Shown: piece by piece, positions 6,379 through 7,308 of the stretch | Position numbering within the stretch: position 1 is the first letter of the stretch | How the letters are laid out: each line of letters begins with the position of its first letter | Source: Planctomycetota bacterium | GTDB lineage: Bacteria; Planctomycetota; Phycisphaerae; UBA1845 | Assembly: GCA_022566435.1 (NCBI GenBank) | Contig: JADFIX010000167.1 | Location: 1-7,308 of the forward strand | Length of the DNA: 7,308 bases | Direction of reading: 5' to 3' | The notes under the pieces: model-generated | What the model was told of the DNA's origin: nothing | Databases searched by the model: none | The model's input: only the letters and a program-made list of their open reading frames with translations | Program-made: the position numbers and the translations under genes

Positions 6379-7308
6379 ATGATCCTAACGAACAAGACAC
6401 GTTTGCTGGCGATATCCGCTTTGACGATTTCCATCGGCGTTTCGACGGCCAACGGCCAGGTTTACTTCGTCGATGCGGATGCCACGGATTCGCCGCACGA
6501 TGGCTCCAGTTGGTGCAATGCGTTCCGGACTCTACAGGAGGCTCTGGCATTCGCAGGATCAAGCGTGTTGGTACGGGTGGCAGAGGGCACCTACATGCCC
6601 GACGGAGGGTATCAACCTGTCGGCGGGGCACGCGTACCTGGTACCGGCGACCGAACAGCGACGTTTCAACTGATCAACCTCGAGGGTGGCTACGCCGGAT
6701 GCGGGGCGCCTAACCCCAATGAGCGAGACCCTGTCGCGCACGAGACCATACTCAGCGGCGACCTCACGGGAGACGACGCGCCTTCGTTCGCCAATCGCTC
6801 GGACAATAGCTACCACGTGGTGACCTACGACGATCCGTCGGCGTTCGGCGTGATCTTCGGCGGGTTTACGATCAGCGGCGGCCACGCCGACGGTACAGGT
6901 CCGGCGGGCACGATCACCAACCAGGGCCCCGCGATCCACATTCGCGGCGGATTCGATATGTGCATCCCCGGTGGTCCTACGATCCGTAATTGCATCGTCG
7001 AGGACAACTGGTCATCCCACCATGGGGCAATCAACATTCACGCGGATCAGGCGGTCGTGGAGAACTGCATCATCCGCGATAATTTCAGCGGCGTGCGTGG
7101 CGGCGGTCTACTCATTCAAAGCGGAAGTGCCAGGGTTCGCGGATGCACTTTTGTCAACAATGCGACCGACGGCGACGGAGGCGGTGCGTGGACCGGACAT
7201 AGCGCTGACAGTACCTGCTCGGTCGAGAGCAAACCGCGCTTCGAAAACTGCACGTTTGTGGGGAACACCGCGGGAATCCCAGGGGCCGACGTCGGTCTGG
7301 GGGGCGGA
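6379..7308 (+). CDS. Secreted right-handed beta-helix protein, N-terminal part (runs off the window)
   Basis: 310 codons are open to the window end without a stop. Start: ATG with AAGGAG six bases upstream, a textbook ribosome site. Residues 1-26 form a signal peptide (basic NKTR, hydrophobic core, small residues STANG), so the mature protein begins near QVYFVDADA. A planctomycete-style leader domain follows: DGSSWCNAFRTLQEAL (41-56), VRVAEGTYMPD (65-75), LEGGYAGCGAPNPNERD (101-117), ETILSGDLTGDD (122-133) and GGFTISGGHADG (161-172). Then come parallel beta-helix coils, each with an N-C/aliphatic ladder: IRNCIVEDN (202-210), VENCIIRDNF (227-236), VRGCTFVNN (253-261) and FENCTFVGN (288-296), with Gly-rich turns. 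Pectate-lyase-like and chlamydial-Pmp-like proteins share this fold. Catalytic activity cannot be told from this part. Such proteins are often very long and end in an anchor or sorting domain, which lies outside the window. A surface or extracellular location is inferred. Confidence 0.9.
   Translation, partial: MILTNKTRLLAISALTISIGVSTANGQVYFVDADATDSPHDGSSWCNAFRTLQEALAFAGSSVLVRVAEGTYMPDGGYQPVGGARVPGTGDRTATFQLINLEGGYAGCGAPNPNERDPVAHETILSGDLTGDDAPSFANRSDNSYHVVTYDDPSAFGVIFGGFTISGGHADGTGPAGTITNQGPAIHIRGGFDMCIPGGPTIRNCIVEDNWSSHHGAINIHADQAVVENCIIRDNFSGVRGGGLLIQSGSARVRGCTFVNNATDGDGGGAWTGHSADSTCSVESKPRFENCTFVGNTAGIPGADVGLGGG

Overview
The window looks like chromosomal DNA from a GC-rich, free-living Gram-negative-type bacterium. 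The best lineage clue is the secreted protein entering at the right edge. It has a signal peptide, then 'VYFVDADA...DGSSW.NAF.TLQEAL', 'EGGYAGCG', 'ETILSGDL.GDD' and 'GGFTISGG', then right-handed beta-helix coils. I associate this architecture with very large secreted proteins of Planctomycetota (Phycisphaerae-like and relatives). That assignment is inference from family style, not a search result, and I hold it at medium confidence.

Left two thirds (about 60-4987, all minus strand): three consecutive envelope-glycan-type genes. In transcription order they are a polytopic GT-C (GT39/ArnT-like) glycosyltransferase (3329-4987), an MBOAT O-acyltransferase of the AlgI type (1681-3126), and a class I SAM-dependent methyltransferase with a degenerate Trm112-like N-terminus (195-1283). 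The gaps between them (202 and about 400 bp) are too long for a tightly coupled operon, so each gene may have its own promoter. Together they could assemble and decorate (acylate, methylate) a lipid-linked or surface polysaccharide. Just past the methyltransferase stop lies an 84-bp relic of the 3' end of a second MBOAT gene, in the same orientation as the intact one and carrying a 2-nt frameshifting deletion.

Centre (about 4988-5224): a divergent intergenic region. It contains a striking nested inverted repeat (5054-5092) and, nearer the plus-strand gene, a small hairpin followed by TTTT.

Right third (plus strand): an FxsA-family membrane protein (5225-5725) followed after 22 bp by a DUF423/TMEM256-family membrane protein (5748-6152), probably one small operon. 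After a 226-bp gap with a good sigma70-type promoter (6300-6328) comes the partial beta-helix protein (6379 to the window end), with an excellent Shine-Dalgarno and a signal peptide.

No tRNA, rRNA, CRISPR array, transposase or integrase was seen. The least expected signals are the MBOAT relic that, with the intact gene, brackets the methyltransferase, and the octamer CTATCGGA, which occurs four times (both strands), always between genes. I did not find a clear new defence or enzymatic system.
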